Source: Streptococcus sp. oral taxon 058 str. F0407
GTDB taxonomy: Bacteria > Bacillota > Bacilli > Lactobacillales > Streptococcaceae
Assembly: GCF_000235485.1 (NCBI RefSeq)
Contig: NZ_JH378889.1
Span: forward strand, 1-64,000
DNA: 64,000 bases
Direction of reading: 5' to 3'
The position numbers and the translations under genes are program-made. Of the stretch, positions 10,049 to 18,798 are shown piece after piece; the stretch's first letter is position 1; each line of letters begins with the position of its first letter. The notes beneath the pieces were generated by a model, which saw only the letters and a list, made by a program, of their open reading frames with translations, did not search any database and had not been told where the DNA came from.

Positions 10049-11164
10049 TTAAACGTTAAAGCGGAATTCCATGATATCGCCATCTTGAACGATATATTCT
10101 TTTCCTTCTTCACGCAAGCGCCCAGCTTCTTTTACAGCCTTTTCAGATCCATATTTCACTAGATCCTCATATGACATGGTTACTGCACGAATAAAACCTT
10201 TTTCAAAGTCTGAGTGGATAATACCAGCTGCTTGAGGAGCTTTCATACCACGCTTAAAGGTCCAAGCGCGAACTTCTTTTTCACCAGCTGTGAAGTAAGT
10301 TCCAAGTCCAAGTAAGTGGTAAGCAGCTCGAGTCAACTTGTCAACGCCTGATTCTGTCAAGCCAAGTGCTTCAAGAAACTCTTGCTTATCTTCATCATCT
10401 AACTCAGAAATTTCTTCCTCAGCACGCGCAGAAATAACGACTACTTCAGCATTTTCTGTCGCTGCAAACTCACGAATTTGTTTGACATAGTCGATAGAAT
10501 CTGGATCTGAAACTACATCCTCATCCACATTCGCTACATAAAGAACTGGTTTGGTGGTCAAAAGGAAGAGACCCTTGACAACCTTTTGTTCTTCATCTGT
10601 AAATTCAATCGTACGAGCTGATTTTCCATCTTCAAGGACTGGTTTAATTTTTTGAAGAACATTGAATTCCGCCACAGATTCCTTATCTTTTTGCGTACGT
10701 GCCATCTTTTCTACACGCGCATAGCGTTTATTAACTGATTCTAAGTCTGCAAGAATCAACTCCAGGTTAATGGTATCAATATCTGCAAGTGGATCCACAA
10801 AGGCATCTTCACGTCCTTGCTCGCGCATAACATTTTCATCATCAAATGCACGCACAACATGAACAATAGCATCTACTTCACGGATATTGGCCAAGAATTT
10901 ATTCCCTAGACCTTCCCCTTTCGATGCGCCTTTTACAATCCCTGCAATATCTGTAAATTCAAAAGTTGTTGGAACTGTCTTTTTAGGAGTAATCATTTCA
11001 GTTAGTTTTTGTAGGCGTTCATCTGGAACTTCTACCATTCCAACGTTTGGATCAATAGTCGCAAATGGGTAGTTTGCTGCCTCTGCTCCTGCTTTTGTAA
11101 TTGCATTAAAAAGGGTTGATTTCCCAACGTTTGGCAAACCAACGATACCTGCTGTTAAAGCCAT
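10049..11164 (-). CDS. ychF: Obg-like ATPase YchF
   Basis: Universally conserved P-loop NTPase of 371 aa related to Obg GTPases but preferring ATP. The G1 loop GLPNVGKST is at residues 8-16, with G3-like [10 protein letters not shown] near 72-81. The G4 position reads NVDED instead of NKxD, which is the known reason for altered nucleotide specificity. The C-terminal TGS domain covers about 280-371, with the AWTFKRG and EFRFNV ends. The family binds ribosomes and modulates stress responses and the translation of leaderless mRNAs. It lies 84 nt downstream of the DUF951 gene. Confidence 0.97.
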   Translation of the reverse strand: MALTAGIVGLPNVGKSTLFNAITKAGAEAANYPFATIDPNVGMVEVPDERLQKLTEMITPKKTVPTTFEFTDIAGIVKGASKGEGLGNKFLANIREVDAIVHVVRAFDDENVMREQGREDAFVDPLADIDTINLELILADLESVNKRYARVEKMARTQKDKESVAEFNVLQKIKPVLEDGKSARTIEFTDEEQKVVKGLFLLTTKPVLYVANVDEDVVSDPDSIDYVKQIREFAATENAEVVVISARAEEEISELDDEDKQEFLEALGLTESGVDKLTRAAYHLLGLGTYFTAGEKEVRAWTFKRGMKAPQAAGIIHSDFEKGFIRAVTMSYEDLVKYGSEKAVKEAGRLREEGKEYIVQDGDIMEFRFNV

Positions 11165-11248
11165 ATTTTCTCATTCTCCGTTCTCATTTCAATCCCTAAC
11201 ATTATAACACAAAAAGGGAAAACTTGCTAACTCTCTAACTAAAGGTTC

Positions 11249-11443
11249 TTAGTCAATAATCTTATTCATTTTTCGTTCAAAATCATGGCGACTCATCATG
11301 ACAAGGTGGTCGCAATTGCTACATTTGATTTTGATATCTGCCCCAACACGTGTAATTTCCCAACGATTGGCTTTTTTCCCTGTTGACTTGATTGTGCAAG
11401 CATGTGGTTTTTTCATCTCAACAAAATTTCCAACTTGATACAT
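11249..11443 (-). CDS. DUF951 family protein
   Basis: 64-aa protein starting MYQVGNFVEMKKPHAC. The ATG at 11443 is preceded by AAGGAGAG at proper spacing. A longer in-frame extension lacks such a site and would begin inside the promoter. It contains Cys-Ser-Asn-Cys (CxxC) plus an upstream His-Ala-Cys, suggesting a small metal-binding or nucleic-acid-binding fold. The family is widespread next to dnaN or ychF in Firmicutes and is functionally uncharacterised to my knowledge. It appears to have its own extended -10 promoter (11466-11474) right after the dnaN terminator. Confidence 0.88.
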   Translation of the reverse strand: MYQVGNFVEMKKPHACTIKSTGKKANRWEITRVGADIKIKCSNCDHLVMMSRHDFERKMNKIID

Positions 11444-11465
11444 ACTACTCTCCTTTTCTTTTTTG

Positions 11466-11474
11466 ATTATATCA
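11466..11474 (-). promoter_or_regulatory. Extended -10 promoter for DUF951-ychF
   Basis: The minus strand reads TGATATAAT, a perfect extended -10 element, 22 nt upstream of the DUF951 start and directly after the dnaN terminator. A -35 box would have to lie in the terminator hairpin, consistent with an extended -10 promoter that does not need one. Confidence 0.6.
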
Positions 11475-11476
11475 TA

Positions 11477-11504
11477 AAAGAGGCGAGCCAGGCTCAACCT
11501 CTTT
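11477..11504 (-). terminator. Terminator after dnaN
   Basis: Imperfect stem (AAAGAGG with CCTCTTT outer, GAG with CTC inner) immediately beyond the dnaN stop, followed on the minus strand by TTTTAT. Confidence 0.6.
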
Positions 11505-11507
11505 CAC

Positions 11508-12644
11508 TTAATTTGTACGAACTGGTGTGATGAGCTGCATGAAGTCTTCATCAGTATCTGCTGGGACAAGAGTGAATGGACGAACAGCTGAGATAAAGCT
11601 AATGGTCACCTTTTCGCTATTTAAAGCTTTAAGAGAATCAATCAAGTAAGTTGGGTTGAAACTTATGGTCAAATCATCCCCAGTCACCTGCTCCGTATCG
11701 ATTTCTTCGTTTACTTTACCAACTTCAGGAGAATGAACATGGGCGCTAACAACACCACCTTTAATTTCAAGCTTCACAGTACCATTTTGAGTCGCACTTG
11801 ATAAGAGACGTGCGCGTTCCATTGATTGACGCAAGTTGACAACATCAAAAGTAATTGTCGTGTTAAAGTCAGTTGGAATCAAACGATCTGTATCAGGATA
11901 GTTTCCTTCTAGGAGACGAGTATAGAAGCTAATATTTTCACTTCTAAAGAGGATTTGATTATTGGCAAAGAAAATCTCCACTGTTTCGATATCATCTGTA
12001 AAAACAGCTGAAAATTCGCGTAGAGAGCGGCTAGGAATCACCACATCAAAATCATCACCATTTTTTTCAAGAGTCAATTTTTTCTGGCTAAGGCGATGAG
12101 AGTCTGTCGCAACCGTTTTTAGTTCTTTGTGTTGGCTCAATACGAAGTGGACACCTGTTAAGATTGGACGACTTTCTTGCGTACTTGCAGCAAAAGCTGT
12201 TTCATTGATAATTTTCTTGAGTAGTTTGGTTTCAAGGACCAAAGGAGTGCTTGCTGAAATTTCTTGAATACGTGGATATTGTTCGCTATCTTTCCCTTTT
12301 AGGGTAATTTCTGATTTGCCACTTGTTAAGACAATTTGTTTTTGTTCAATCTCTTTGAAATCAAGCGTTACATCTGGAAGACTAGATACAACATTAATAA
12401 AGAAAGAGGCTTCAAGAAGAATCGAACCTAAGGAAGTAATCAAAAGACCAGCATCTTCATTCTTTTGAGAAATGAAATTTTCAATGGAGATTTGACCATT
12501 GGAACCAATCAAAGTAATGCCTTCATTGGTAACATCAATTTTGATAGTTGATAAAATAGGAATAGCATTTTTTGAGCTAATTGCTCTTTTTGTGGTATTT
12601 AAGGCTTGTAGAAATAAATTTTTATTGATTGAAAAATGAATCAT
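11508..12644 (-). CDS. dnaN: DNA polymerase III beta subunit (sliding clamp)
   Basis: 378-residue processivity clamp forming a ring dimer around DNA and tethering PolC, DnaE and repair enzymes. Three tandem clamp folds are recognisable (about 1-125, 130-245 and 250-378), starting MIHFSINKNLFLQALN and ending with the typical MQLITPVRT strand. It follows dnaA after 159 nt that contain DnaA boxes, the classical dnaA-dnaN arrangement at oriC. Confidence 0.98.
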   Translation of the reverse strand: MIHFSINKNLFLQALNTTKRAISSKNAIPILSTIKIDVTNEGITLIGSNGQISIENFISQKNEDAGLLITSLGSILLEASFFINVVSSLPDVTLDFKEIEQKQIVLTSGKSEITLKGKDSEQYPRIQEISASTPLVLETKLLKKIINETAFAASTQESRPILTGVHFVLSQHKELKTVATDSHRLSQKKLTLEKNGDDFDVVIPSRSLREFSAVFTDDIETVEIFFANNQILFRSENISFYTRLLEGNYPDTDRLIPTDFNTTITFDVVNLRQSMERARLLSSATQNGTVKLEIKGGVVSAHVHSPEVGKVNEEIDTEQVTGDDLTISFNPTYLIDSLKALNSEKVTISFISAVRPFTLVPADTDEDFMQLITPVRTN

Positions 12645-12708
12645 GGATTCTCCTTTGTTTATTTTTTAGTATTAGAAGGATAATAGAAATAATAGAGTGT
12701 GTGAATTC

Positions 12709-12801
12709 TGTGGAAAACTGATTTCTATTTAGTGACTTCAAGCTTTTTAGCTTGTTTAAAAAATGTGGATAAAAAAGATAGAAAAGGAAAAGTTATCCAC
12801 A
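12709..12801. other. oriC part 2: DnaA boxes between dnaA and dnaN
   Basis: Three DnaA-box 9-mers lie in the 159-nt dnaA-dnaN gap: TGTGGAAAA at 12709-12717 (minus orientation), TGTGGATAA at 12764-12772 (minus, perfect) and TTATCCACA at 12793-12801 (plus, perfect). The surrounding DNA is AT-rich, as expected for an unwinding or initiator-binding subregion in a bipartite Firmicutes origin. Confidence 0.75.
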
Positions 12802-12803
12802 AA

Positions 12804-14165
12804 CTATTTAATTTTCTTTTTGATTGCTTCGATTTCTAAGCGTAAATTATCGTCTTCATCAATCAATGATTTAATTTTAGCATGGGCATGAATAACGGTG
12901 GTGTGATCCTTTCCTCCGAATTCTTTTCCGATTTTTGGAAGACTATTATCTGTCAGTTCTCTAGCTAGATACATGGCTACTTGACGCGCCAAAACGATGT
13001 TTTGAACTCGTCTCGTCCCCTTCATTTCTTTGACACTCACTCCATAAAAATTACCAACTTCAGTTTGAATTTTGTCAATTGGAATGACTAGCAGTTGGCT
13101 AACATCTTGTTTGCGAGCTCTAATAGCCTCTGCAGCAATATCAATAGTGATGTCTTTAATCTTCTTTACTCTGGCAATTAAAGTGATATCGTTAATTGCT
13201 CCTTCCAATTCTCGAACATTTGAATCAAATTGGCCAGCCAGATATTCTAGGGTATCACTCTGGAAATGGTAGTTTAAATGTTCCGTTTTACTTTGAAGAA
13301 TGGCGATACGTGTCTCAAAGTCAGGAGGGGTGATATTTTGAGTCAATCCCCAGCTAAAGCGTGTGACAAGTCTTTCTTCAAGGCCTTCTAGGTGTTTGGG
13401 ACTTCGGTCACTAGTCAGAACGATTTGTTTTTGATTGCTATGAAGAGCGTTGAAAGTATTGAAAAACTCTTCTTGAGTTGCAACCTTTTTGCCACTGAGA
13501 GATTGGATATCATCAATCAGTAAGAGATCAAGGCTTCGGTAAGTTTTTTTAAATTTTTCCATTTCCCCGAGCCTCAGATGCTCAAGAAAGTCGTTGATAA
13601 AACTTTCAGCAGGAATGTACTTAACCCGAGCTTCAGGGATATTTTTTAGAATTTCATTTCCGATAGCATTCAGTAAATGGGTTTTCCCTAGTCCAGGACC
13701 ACCATAAATGAAAAGGGGATTATAAGTCAAGGCGAGGTCTTCGGAAACAGCCAGAGCAGCAGACTTGGCCCAGATATTCCCATCTCCTTGAATAAAGTTA
13801 TCAAAGGTATATTTTTCCTTCAATCCTGTTTCAGAATATGGAATAGCAAGATTGGCCTGTGAAGCAACATAATGATTGCTATTTTCAGAATCCATGACAT
13901 AGGTTGAAGATTCTTCCTCAGGTTTTGTTAGGACAAATTGAGTTTTTATCTCAGTATCATAAACTTCAAAACCAGCAGCCACAATAATATCCTTGAGCTG
14001 TTTTTTCCAAACCATTTCCATTTCAGGTCTAGGTAAAAAGATAGTAGCTACATTTCCCTCCACTTTTATGAGTTCAGCAGGTGTGGCATAGAAATCGTAC
14101 ATAGAACGTGTCAATCTTTCTTGAGCCAATTCCAAGATTTGATTCCAAAATTGTTTTTCTTTCAC
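12804..14165 (-). CDS. dnaA: Chromosomal replication initiator DnaA
   Basis: AAA+ initiator that binds DnaA boxes and opens oriC (453 aa from a GTG start). I prefer GTG at 14163-14165, giving MKEKQF, over the TTG one codon upstream, because AGGAGGGG is then about 8 nt away. Domain I covers about 1-80 and a variable linker about 80-112. The AAA+ domain III has Walker A GGPGLGKT near 155-162 and Walker B LLLIDDIQ. The C-terminal HTH has the signature DHTTVIHA near 420-427. DnaA boxes lie on both sides of the gene, so autoregulation is likely. Confidence 0.98.
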   Translation of the reverse strand: MKEKQFWNQILELAQERLTRSMYDFYATPAELIKVEGNVATIFLPRPEMEMVWKKQLKDIIVAAGFEVYDTEIKTQFVLTKPEEESSTYVMDSENSNHYVASQANLAIPYSETGLKEKYTFDNFIQGDGNIWAKSAALAVSEDLALTYNPLFIYGGPGLGKTHLLNAIGNEILKNIPEARVKYIPAESFINDFLEHLRLGEMEKFKKTYRSLDLLLIDDIQSLSGKKVATQEEFFNTFNALHSNQKQIVLTSDRSPKHLEGLEERLVTRFSWGLTQNITPPDFETRIAILQSKTEHLNYHFQSDTLEYLAGQFDSNVRELEGAINDITLIARVKKIKDITIDIAAEAIRARKQDVSQLLVIPIDKIQTEVGNFYGVSVKEMKGTRRVQNIVLARQVAMYLARELTDNSLPKIGKEFGGKDHTTVIHAHAKIKSLIDEDDNLRLEIEAIKKKIK

Positions 14166-14240
14166 CAATTATCCCCTCCTTTGCTATATTTGATATAAAA
14201 AGGTTTACTGTTAGACTTATTTTACCATAGATGCTGGCAT

Positions 14241-14357
14241 TTTTCCACAATCTGTGGAAAAGAATCCACAATGTTTACACTTTTTATCCACAGGTTGGGG
14301 ATAAGTGAGGGATTCCCTTGAATTCTTTGGTTTTTTGCTATAAAAAATCGTGGATAA
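14241..14357. other. oriC part 1: DnaA-box cluster upstream of dnaA
   Basis: The 223-nt dnaA-parB gap holds boxes TTTTCCACA 14241-14249 (+), TGTGGAAAA 14253-14261 (-), GAATCCACA 14262-14270 (+), TTATCCACA 14284-14292 (+, perfect), TGGGGATAA 14296-14304 (-, one mismatch) and CGTGGATAA 14349-14357 (-, one mismatch). The first two form a close inverted pair. The density and position beside dnaA identify the origin and the dnaA regulatory region. Confidence 0.85.
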
Positions 14358-14388
14358 ATTTGTGGGTTGAAAAAATAAAAGAACAGCC

Positions 14389-15147
14389 TTATTTCAGGCT
14401 GTTGATAATTCTGTCATATTCTTCTTGGCTTGAAAAAGAAATAATAACCTTTCCAGTATCTTTTTTAGAAAGTTTAATTTCTACATTTAATCCAAGTAGT
14501 TTTTTTAATTTATCTTCCTCATCTTTAATGAAAGAGTCACTTTTTTTCTGCTTCTTTTGTTTTTTCTCTGTCAGCAGTGTTTCTAACTTTCTCACAGAGA
14601 TGTCTTCATTTTTAATTAGTTGAAAAAAATAGTCTTGCTGCTCTTTATCCAAACCAACTAGTGAACGTGCATGAGCTTGAGAAATTTTTCCATTTTCTAC
14701 TTCAGCTAAGATATGCTCTGGTAGGGAAAGTAAACGAATAAAATTAGTGATATAAGGACGAGACTTCCCCATTTTATCCGCTATCTCAGTGTGAGTAAAT
14801 CCTTTTTCTACCAAAGATTCGTAGGCGCGTGCCTCTTCAACTGGATTCAAGTTTTCTCTCTGTAAATTCTCAATGATAGACTGAATCATCATTTCTTGAT
14901 CTGAGAGTTGCTTTACAACAGCTGGAATAGAAGTGAGACCAGCTAAGAGAGAAGCCCGATATCGTCTCTCTCCTGCAAGGATTTCGTAACCAATTACAGG
15001 AGATTGGCGAACGATGATGGGTTGGATGACCCCATTTTCTTTGATTGATTGGGCCAATTCCCTTAGTTTATCTGCATCAAATTCTTTTCGAGGTTGATAG
15101 GGATTTTTTTGTATTTCTGAGATAGAAATCATTTCAAATTTTTCCAT
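14389..15147 (-). CDS. parB: Chromosome partitioning protein ParB/Spo0J
   Basis: 252-aa CTP-dependent DNA clamp that loads at parS and recruits SMC to origin regions. The N-terminal ParB/Srx domain has the motifs NPYQPRKEF and GERRYRA (CTP-binding region, about residues 16-65). A central HTH (HTEIADKMGKSRPYITN, about 120-136) precedes a C-terminal dimerisation region. No parA/soj partner is adjacent, which matches the known streptococcal arrangement. It lies upstream of dnaA and downstream of htrA on the same strand. Three parS-like sites occur in this window. Confidence 0.96.
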   Translation of the reverse strand: MEKFEMISISEIQKNPYQPRKEFDADKLRELAQSIKENGVIQPIIVRQSPVIGYEILAGERRYRASLLAGLTSIPAVVKQLSDQEMMIQSIIENLQRENLNPVEEARAYESLVEKGFTHTEIADKMGKSRPYITNFIRLLSLPEHILAEVENGKISQAHARSLVGLDKEQQDYFFQLIKNEDISVRKLETLLTEKKQKKQKKSDSFIKDEEDKLKKLLGLNVEIKLSKKDTGKVIISFSSQEEYDRIINSLK

Positions 15148-15204
15148 GATTCTACACTAACATATCTTTTATTATATGTAAAGTTTTCTTTACACTGATG
15201 TCAA

Positions 15205-16395
15205 TTAAGATTCTAAATCACTTGTACTTTTATCTAGCTTAACAGTTGTAGTCTCCTCTTTCCCATTTCGATAGTAGGTGATTTTAATGGTGTCTCCAAT
15301 AGAATGGTTGTAAAGAGCACTCTGTAAATCTGTTGACGAAGAAATCTCCTTGTCGTCAACTTTGGTAATAACGTCGTATTTTTCAAGGTGACCAGATGCA
15401 GGCATATTACTTTGAACAGATTTCACCACTACACCAGAAGTTACGCTACTTGGAATATTGAGTTTTCTAAGATCATTAGCTCCGATATTAGCCAAATTAA
15501 CCATTTGAATTCCAAGAGCAGGGCGAGTCACTTTACCGTCACTTTCAAGCTGTTTAATAATATTTTGAACATCATTTGATGGGATTGCAAAACCAAGACC
15601 TTCGACAGAGGTCCCACCATTACTTGCAATTTTACTTGATGTAATACCGATAACTTGTCCTTGAATGTTTACAAGTGGACCACCAGAGTTACCAGGATTA
15701 ATGGCAGTATCTGTTTGAATGGCTTTGGTAGAAATAGCTTGACCATCTTGAGATTTTAGAGAGACATTTCGATTGAGGCTTGAAATGATTCCCTGGGTAA
15801 CTGTATTGGCATATTCGGATCCTAGAGGACTACCAATTGCGATTGCAGTCTCACCAACATTTAGTTTGCTAGAATCTCCAAATTCTGCTACGGTTGTGAC
15901 TTTTTCTGAAGAAATTTTTACGACAGCAATATCAGAGAACGTATCAGAACCGACAATTTCACCAGGAACTTTTGTACCGTCTGCTAAACGGATGTCGACT
16001 TTTGAAGCTCCATTGATAACGTGGGTATTTGTCACAAGATAGGCATCTTTCCCATTCTTTTTGTAAATAACACCAGAACCTTCACTTGCTACCTGTTGAG
16101 AGTCGGTATCCGTATCTGTCTCGTCATTTCCAAAAACACTATTTTGCCGATTTGCTGAATAAGTGATGACCGACACAACGGCATCTTTGACCTTATTAAC
16201 GGCCTGAGTTGTTGCATTTTCATTTTTGTAGGAAGTCTGAGTAACAGTGTTTGTAGTGTTATTTGCGGCTTGACTTCCTTGTTTTTGATAAAGTTGCAGT
16301 GTTGCAAAACTTCCCAGAGCACCACTCAAAAATCCTATCAGAATGATGATAAGAAAGGTAACTCCTTTTTTGTAAAATTTTTGTAAGTGTTTCAT
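15205..16395 (-). CDS. htrA: HtrA/DegP-type surface serine protease
   Basis: 396-aa trypsin-like quality-control protease. One N-terminal membrane segment (about 12-33) anchors it outside the cell, followed by a Ser/Thr/Asn-rich linker. The protease domain has the triad His125 (TNTHVING), Asp155 (FSDIAVVK) and Ser237 (GNSGGPL). One PDZ domain occupies about residues 285-385. In pneumococcus HtrA degrades competence pheromone and misfolded exported proteins and is controlled by CiaRH. A matching CiaR site lies upstream at 16443-16459. Transcription is toward parB, 57 nt away. Confidence 0.97.
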   Translation of the reverse strand: MKHLQKFYKKGVTFLIIILIGFLSGALGSFATLQLYQKQGSQAANNTTNTVTQTSYKNENATTQAVNKVKDAVVSVITYSANRQNSVFGNDETDTDTDSQQVASEGSGVIYKKNGKDAYLVTNTHVINGASKVDIRLADGTKVPGEIVGSDTFSDIAVVKISSEKVTTVAEFGDSSKLNVGETAIAIGSPLGSEYANTVTQGIISSLNRNVSLKSQDGQAISTKAIQTDTAINPGNSGGPLVNIQGQVIGITSSKIASNGGTSVEGLGFAIPSNDVQNIIKQLESDGKVTRPALGIQMVNLANIGANDLRKLNIPSSVTSGVVVKSVQSNMPASGHLEKYDVITKVDDKEISSSTDLQSALYNHSIGDTIKITYYRNGKEETTTVKLDKSTSDLES

Positions 16396-16426
16396 AAACG
16401 CCTCCGTTTGTTATTTATTTACTCAG

Positions 16427-16459
16427 ATTATAAACCTATTAACTTAATTCAAACTTAAA
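16427..16459 (-). promoter_or_regulatory. CiaR-controlled htrA promoter
   Basis: On the minus strand TTTAAG-TTTGA-ATTAAG (16443-16459) matches the CiaR direct repeat TTTAAG-N5-WTTAAG. A TATAAT -10 box (16427-16432) lies about 10 bp downstream, placing the repeat in the -35 region as in known CiaR-activated promoters. The htrA start is 31 bp further on. Confidence 0.8.
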
Positions 16460-16491
16460 AGTTTGAAAGTTTTGCACAAGCTGTGGATAAC

Positions 16492-16567
16492 TTACGTTAT
16501 TCTGTGAATTTGCTTGTTATTTTAGATGATTTTGATGTGTATAAAATGTGAAATAAAGTGTGGATAT
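16492..16567 (-). other. Outlying DnaA boxes upstream of rlmH
   Basis: TGTGGATAA (16492-16500, perfect) and TGTGGATAT (16559-16567, one mismatch) occur in the 186-nt htrA-rlmH gap, 2.2 kb from the main DnaA-box cluster. They may titrate DnaA or regulate nearby genes. Confidence 0.5.
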
Positions 16568-16581
16568 GATAGAATGGAAGC

Positions 16582-17061
16582 ATGAAAATAAAAATTGTAA
16601 CAGTTGGAAAACTGAAAGAAAAATATCTTAAAGATGGTATTGCTGAATATACGAAACGTATATCTCGTTTTGCCACTGTAGAAATCATTGAGTTAGCTGA
16701 TGAAAAAACTCCAGATAAGGCAAGTGAGTCAGAAAATCACAAAATATTAGAAGTAGAGGGAAATCGAATTCTTTCTAAAGTTGGAGAAAGAGATTTTGTC
16801 GTTGTGTTGGCAATTGAAGGAAAAACTCTCTCTTCAGAAGAATTCAGTAAACAGTTAGAACAAGCTTCCATAAAGGGATTTTCTACTCTTACATTTATTA
16901 TTGGTGGAAGTCTGGGACTATCCCCTGCTGTGAAGCATCGAGCGAATCTTTCTGTTAGTTTTGGGCGTTTGACCTTGCCACATCAGTTAATGAGATTAGT
17001 CCTTGTTGAACAAATTTATCGTTCTTTTACCATTCAGCAGGGATTCCCTTATCATAAATAG
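16582..17061 (+). CDS. rlmH: 23S rRNA pseudouridine-1915 N3-methyltransferase
   Basis: SPOUT-class methyltransferase of 159 aa (standard length) that methylates pseudouridine 1915 in helix 69 of 23S rRNA on assembled ribosomes. Diagnostic features are the start [17 protein letters not shown], the SAM-knot segment [12 protein letters not shown], and the C-terminal [17 protein letters not shown] with the final QGFPYHK. It is divergent from htrA and followed by tRNA-Arg and comCDE. The spacing between the nearest -10-like sequences and the ATG is very short. Confidence 0.97.
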   Translation: MKIKIVTVGKLKEKYLKDGIAEYTKRISRFATVEIIELADEKTPDKASESENHKILEVEGNRILSKVGERDFVVVLAIEGKTLSSEEFSKQLEQASIKGFSTLTFIIGGSLGLSPAVKHRANLSVSFGRLTLPHQLMRLVLVEQIYRSFTIQQGFPYHK

Positions 17062-17065
17062 AAGA

Positions 17066-17094
17066 TTGACTTAGCTCTTATTTTTTGATAGAAT
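17066..17094 (+). promoter_or_regulatory. Promoter of tRNA-Arg
   Basis: TTGACT (17066-17071), 17-bp spacer and TAGAAT (17089-17094) lie 10 nt before the tRNA. Confidence 0.75.
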
Positions 17095-17104
17095 GGTCAT
17101 GTTA

Positions 17105-17178
17105 GGTCTCATAGCTCAGCTGGATAGAGCATTCGCCTTCTAAGCGAACGGTCGCAGGTTCGAATCCTGCTGGGATCA
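17105..17178 (+). tRNA. tRNA-Arg (anticodon TCT)
   Basis: 74-nt cloverleaf. The acceptor arms GGTCTCA and TGGGATC pair with two G-T wobbles, and the D-arm reads GCTC-AGCTGGATA-GAGC. The anticodon stem TTCGC/GCGAA closes a CTTCTAA loop with anticodon TCT (reads AGA/AGG). The T-arm is GCAGG-TTCGAAT-CCTGC. It separates rlmH from comC, as in pneumococcus. Confidence 0.95.
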
Positions 17179-17192
17179 GTACATTAGAGAAG

Positions 17193-17218
17193 AAGCTGGG
17201 ATTACTCCCAGCTTTTTT
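17193..17218 (+). terminator. Terminator after tRNA-Arg
   Basis: AAGCTGGGA (17193-17201) pairs with TCCCAGCTT across a TTAC loop, followed by a T run. It insulates comC from tRNA transcription. Confidence 0.85.
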
Positions 17219-17229
17219 CTTAAAAAAGT

Positions 17230-17296
17230 GCATTTCAGGTGCAAAAAAGTACAGTTGAGAAGAAATTTTTCTTAAATAATCTTCATTTTGTATAAT
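17230..17296 (+). promoter_or_regulatory. ComE-box and -10 of the comCDE promoter
   Basis: An imperfect 9-bp direct repeat, GCATTTCAG (17230-17238) and ACAGTTGAG (17251-17259), is separated by exactly 12 bp as in ComE-binding boxes of early competence promoters. TATAAT lies at 17291-17296, about 48 nt before comC. Phosphorylated ComE should bind here and close the autocatalytic loop. Confidence 0.88.
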
Positions 17297-17343
17297 AAAC
17301 TTGTAAGTTAATTTACAAGAAAAACAATACAGGAGATTTTATT

Positions 17344-17466
17344 ATGAAAAACACAGTTAAATTGGAACAGTTCACAAAGCTTACAGAGAAAGAATTGCAG
17401 GAGATTCAAGGTGGGGAAGTTAGAAAGGAAAATAATTTTTTATTTTATTTTTTTAAAAGAAAGTAA
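17344..17466 (+). CDS. comC: Competence-stimulating peptide precursor ComC
   Basis: 40-residue pheromone precursor. A 24-residue double-glycine leader ends EIQGG, the usual ComAB-type processing site. The predicted mature peptide is EVRKENNFLFYFFKRK (16 residues, net positive, hydrophobic core FLFYFF). It has the family layout of an acidic first residue, Arg at position 3 and a basic tail. It differs from pneumococcal CSP-1 and CSP-2 and resembles some S. mitis pheromones as I recall them. A GGAG ribosome site precedes the ATG, and comD follows after 12 nt. Confidence 0.95.
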   Translation: MKNTVKLEQFTKLTEKELQEIQGGEVRKENNFLFYFFKRK

Positions 17467-17478
17467 AGGGAGAAAAGA

Positions 17479-18798
17479 ATGGATTTTTTCGCAATAATAA
17501 GCGTTGTATTACATATTTTTATTACTAGTAAAAGTTATAATTTGATTTGTAACACAACTAGAAAAGAACAATACTTCTTTATTCTTTATACAGTAGTAGT
17601 AGAATTGGTAGTTGAATTTTTCTTTTATTCTATATATTTAAGTGGATTTGGGATTGAAAAACTTTTATATCCATTTATTTTATACGCTTATTTTATATGG
17701 TTTAAAAAGTTCGATAAGTATAGGGGAATATTCCTGAGTTTCCTATTTTCTCTCTTATATCACAGTACCCATACTTTTATATCCGTAACCCTATCCTCTA
17801 TAACAGGTGATGGTTTTGTCATAGAACATGAAGGGATGTTTTATTTAGGAGTATTATTACTAACATATTTTGTTATTAAAAAAATTATTACCTATTTCCA
17901 TTTAGAACTTACCTATTTTGACAAAGATTATCTCTATCCTTTTTTGAAAAAAGTGCTATATGCATTTATCTTCCTACATATCGTCTCTTTTATTTCAGAT
18001 ATCGTGAGTACTATTTCTCATTTAAATAGTTTTGGAAGTATTTTATCATCCGTAGTTTTTGTTGGGCTCCTCTTAACCTTCTTTGCAATGAACTCTTACA
18101 AGGTTCAAGTTGAAAAAGAGATTGCTTTGAAGCAGAAAAAATTTGAACAAAAGTATTTACAGACTTATACAGATGAAATTGTAGGTTTGTATAATGAAAT
18201 TCGAGGTTTTCGTCATGACTATGCAGGTATGCTTGTCAGCATGCAAATGGCAATTGACAGTGAAGATTTACAAGAAATTGACAGAGTTTACAATGAAGTA
18301 TTAGTAAAAGCGAATCAAAAACTTCGTTCAGAGAAATATACTTACTTTGATTTGAATAATATAGAAGATTCAGCTTTACGTAGTTTGATTGCTCAATCCA
18401 TTGTCTATGCACGAAATAATGATGTAGAGTTTACATTGGAAGTAAAGGATATTATTACTAGATTGTCAATGGACTTACTTGATCTTGTTCGTATCATGAG
18501 TATTCTCTTAAACAATGCTGTTGAAGGGGCCGCGGATAGTTACTTGAAACAAATGGAAGTTGCAGTCATTAAAATGGATTTTGAAACAGTTATAGTTATC
18601 CAGAATTCATGTAAAATTACTATGACGCCTTCAGAAGACCTATTTGCTTTGGGTTTCTCTACCAAGGGAAGAAATAGAGGTCTAGGACTTAATAATGTCA
18701 AAGAGATTCTAGATAAGTATGACAACATTATTTTAGAAACAGAGATGGAAGACAACACATTTAGACAAATTATTAGATTTAAGAGGGAATTCGAATGA
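17479..18798 (+). CDS. comD: Competence sensor histidine kinase ComD
   Basis: 439-aa HPK10-family receptor for the ComC pheromone. The hydrophobic N-terminal half (about 1-215) has six or seven predicted membrane segments and is the specificity-determining sensor. A short coiled coil leads to the phosphoacceptor His246 in GFRHDY. The ATPase region has an N-box LNNAVEGAADS and a G-box GLGLNNVKEI. It lacks the classical D-box arrangement, as is usual for the agr/com kinases. Its stop overlaps comE by 4 nt. The sensor half should have co-evolved with this unusual pheromone. Confidence 0.96.
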   Translation: MDFFAIISVVLHIFITSKSYNLICNTTRKEQYFFILYTVVVELVVEFFFYSIYLSGFGIEKLLYPFILYAYFIWFKKFDKYRGIFLSFLFSLLYHSTHTFISVTLSSITGDGFVIEHEGMFYLGVLLLTYFVIKKIITYFHLELTYFDKDYLYPFLKKVLYAFIFLHIVSFISDIVSTISHLNSFGSILSSVVFVGLLLTFFAMNSYKVQVEKEIALKQKKFEQKYLQTYTDEIVGLYNEIRGFRHDYAGMLVSMQMAIDSEDLQEIDRVYNEVLVKANQKLRSEKYTYFDLNNIEDSALRSLIAQSIVYARNNDVEFTLEVKDIITRLSMDLLDLVRIMSILLNNAVEGAADSYLKQMEVAVIKMDFETVIVIQNSCKITMTPSEDLFALGFSTKGRNRGLGLNNVKEILDKYDNIILETEMEDNTFRQIIRFKREFE

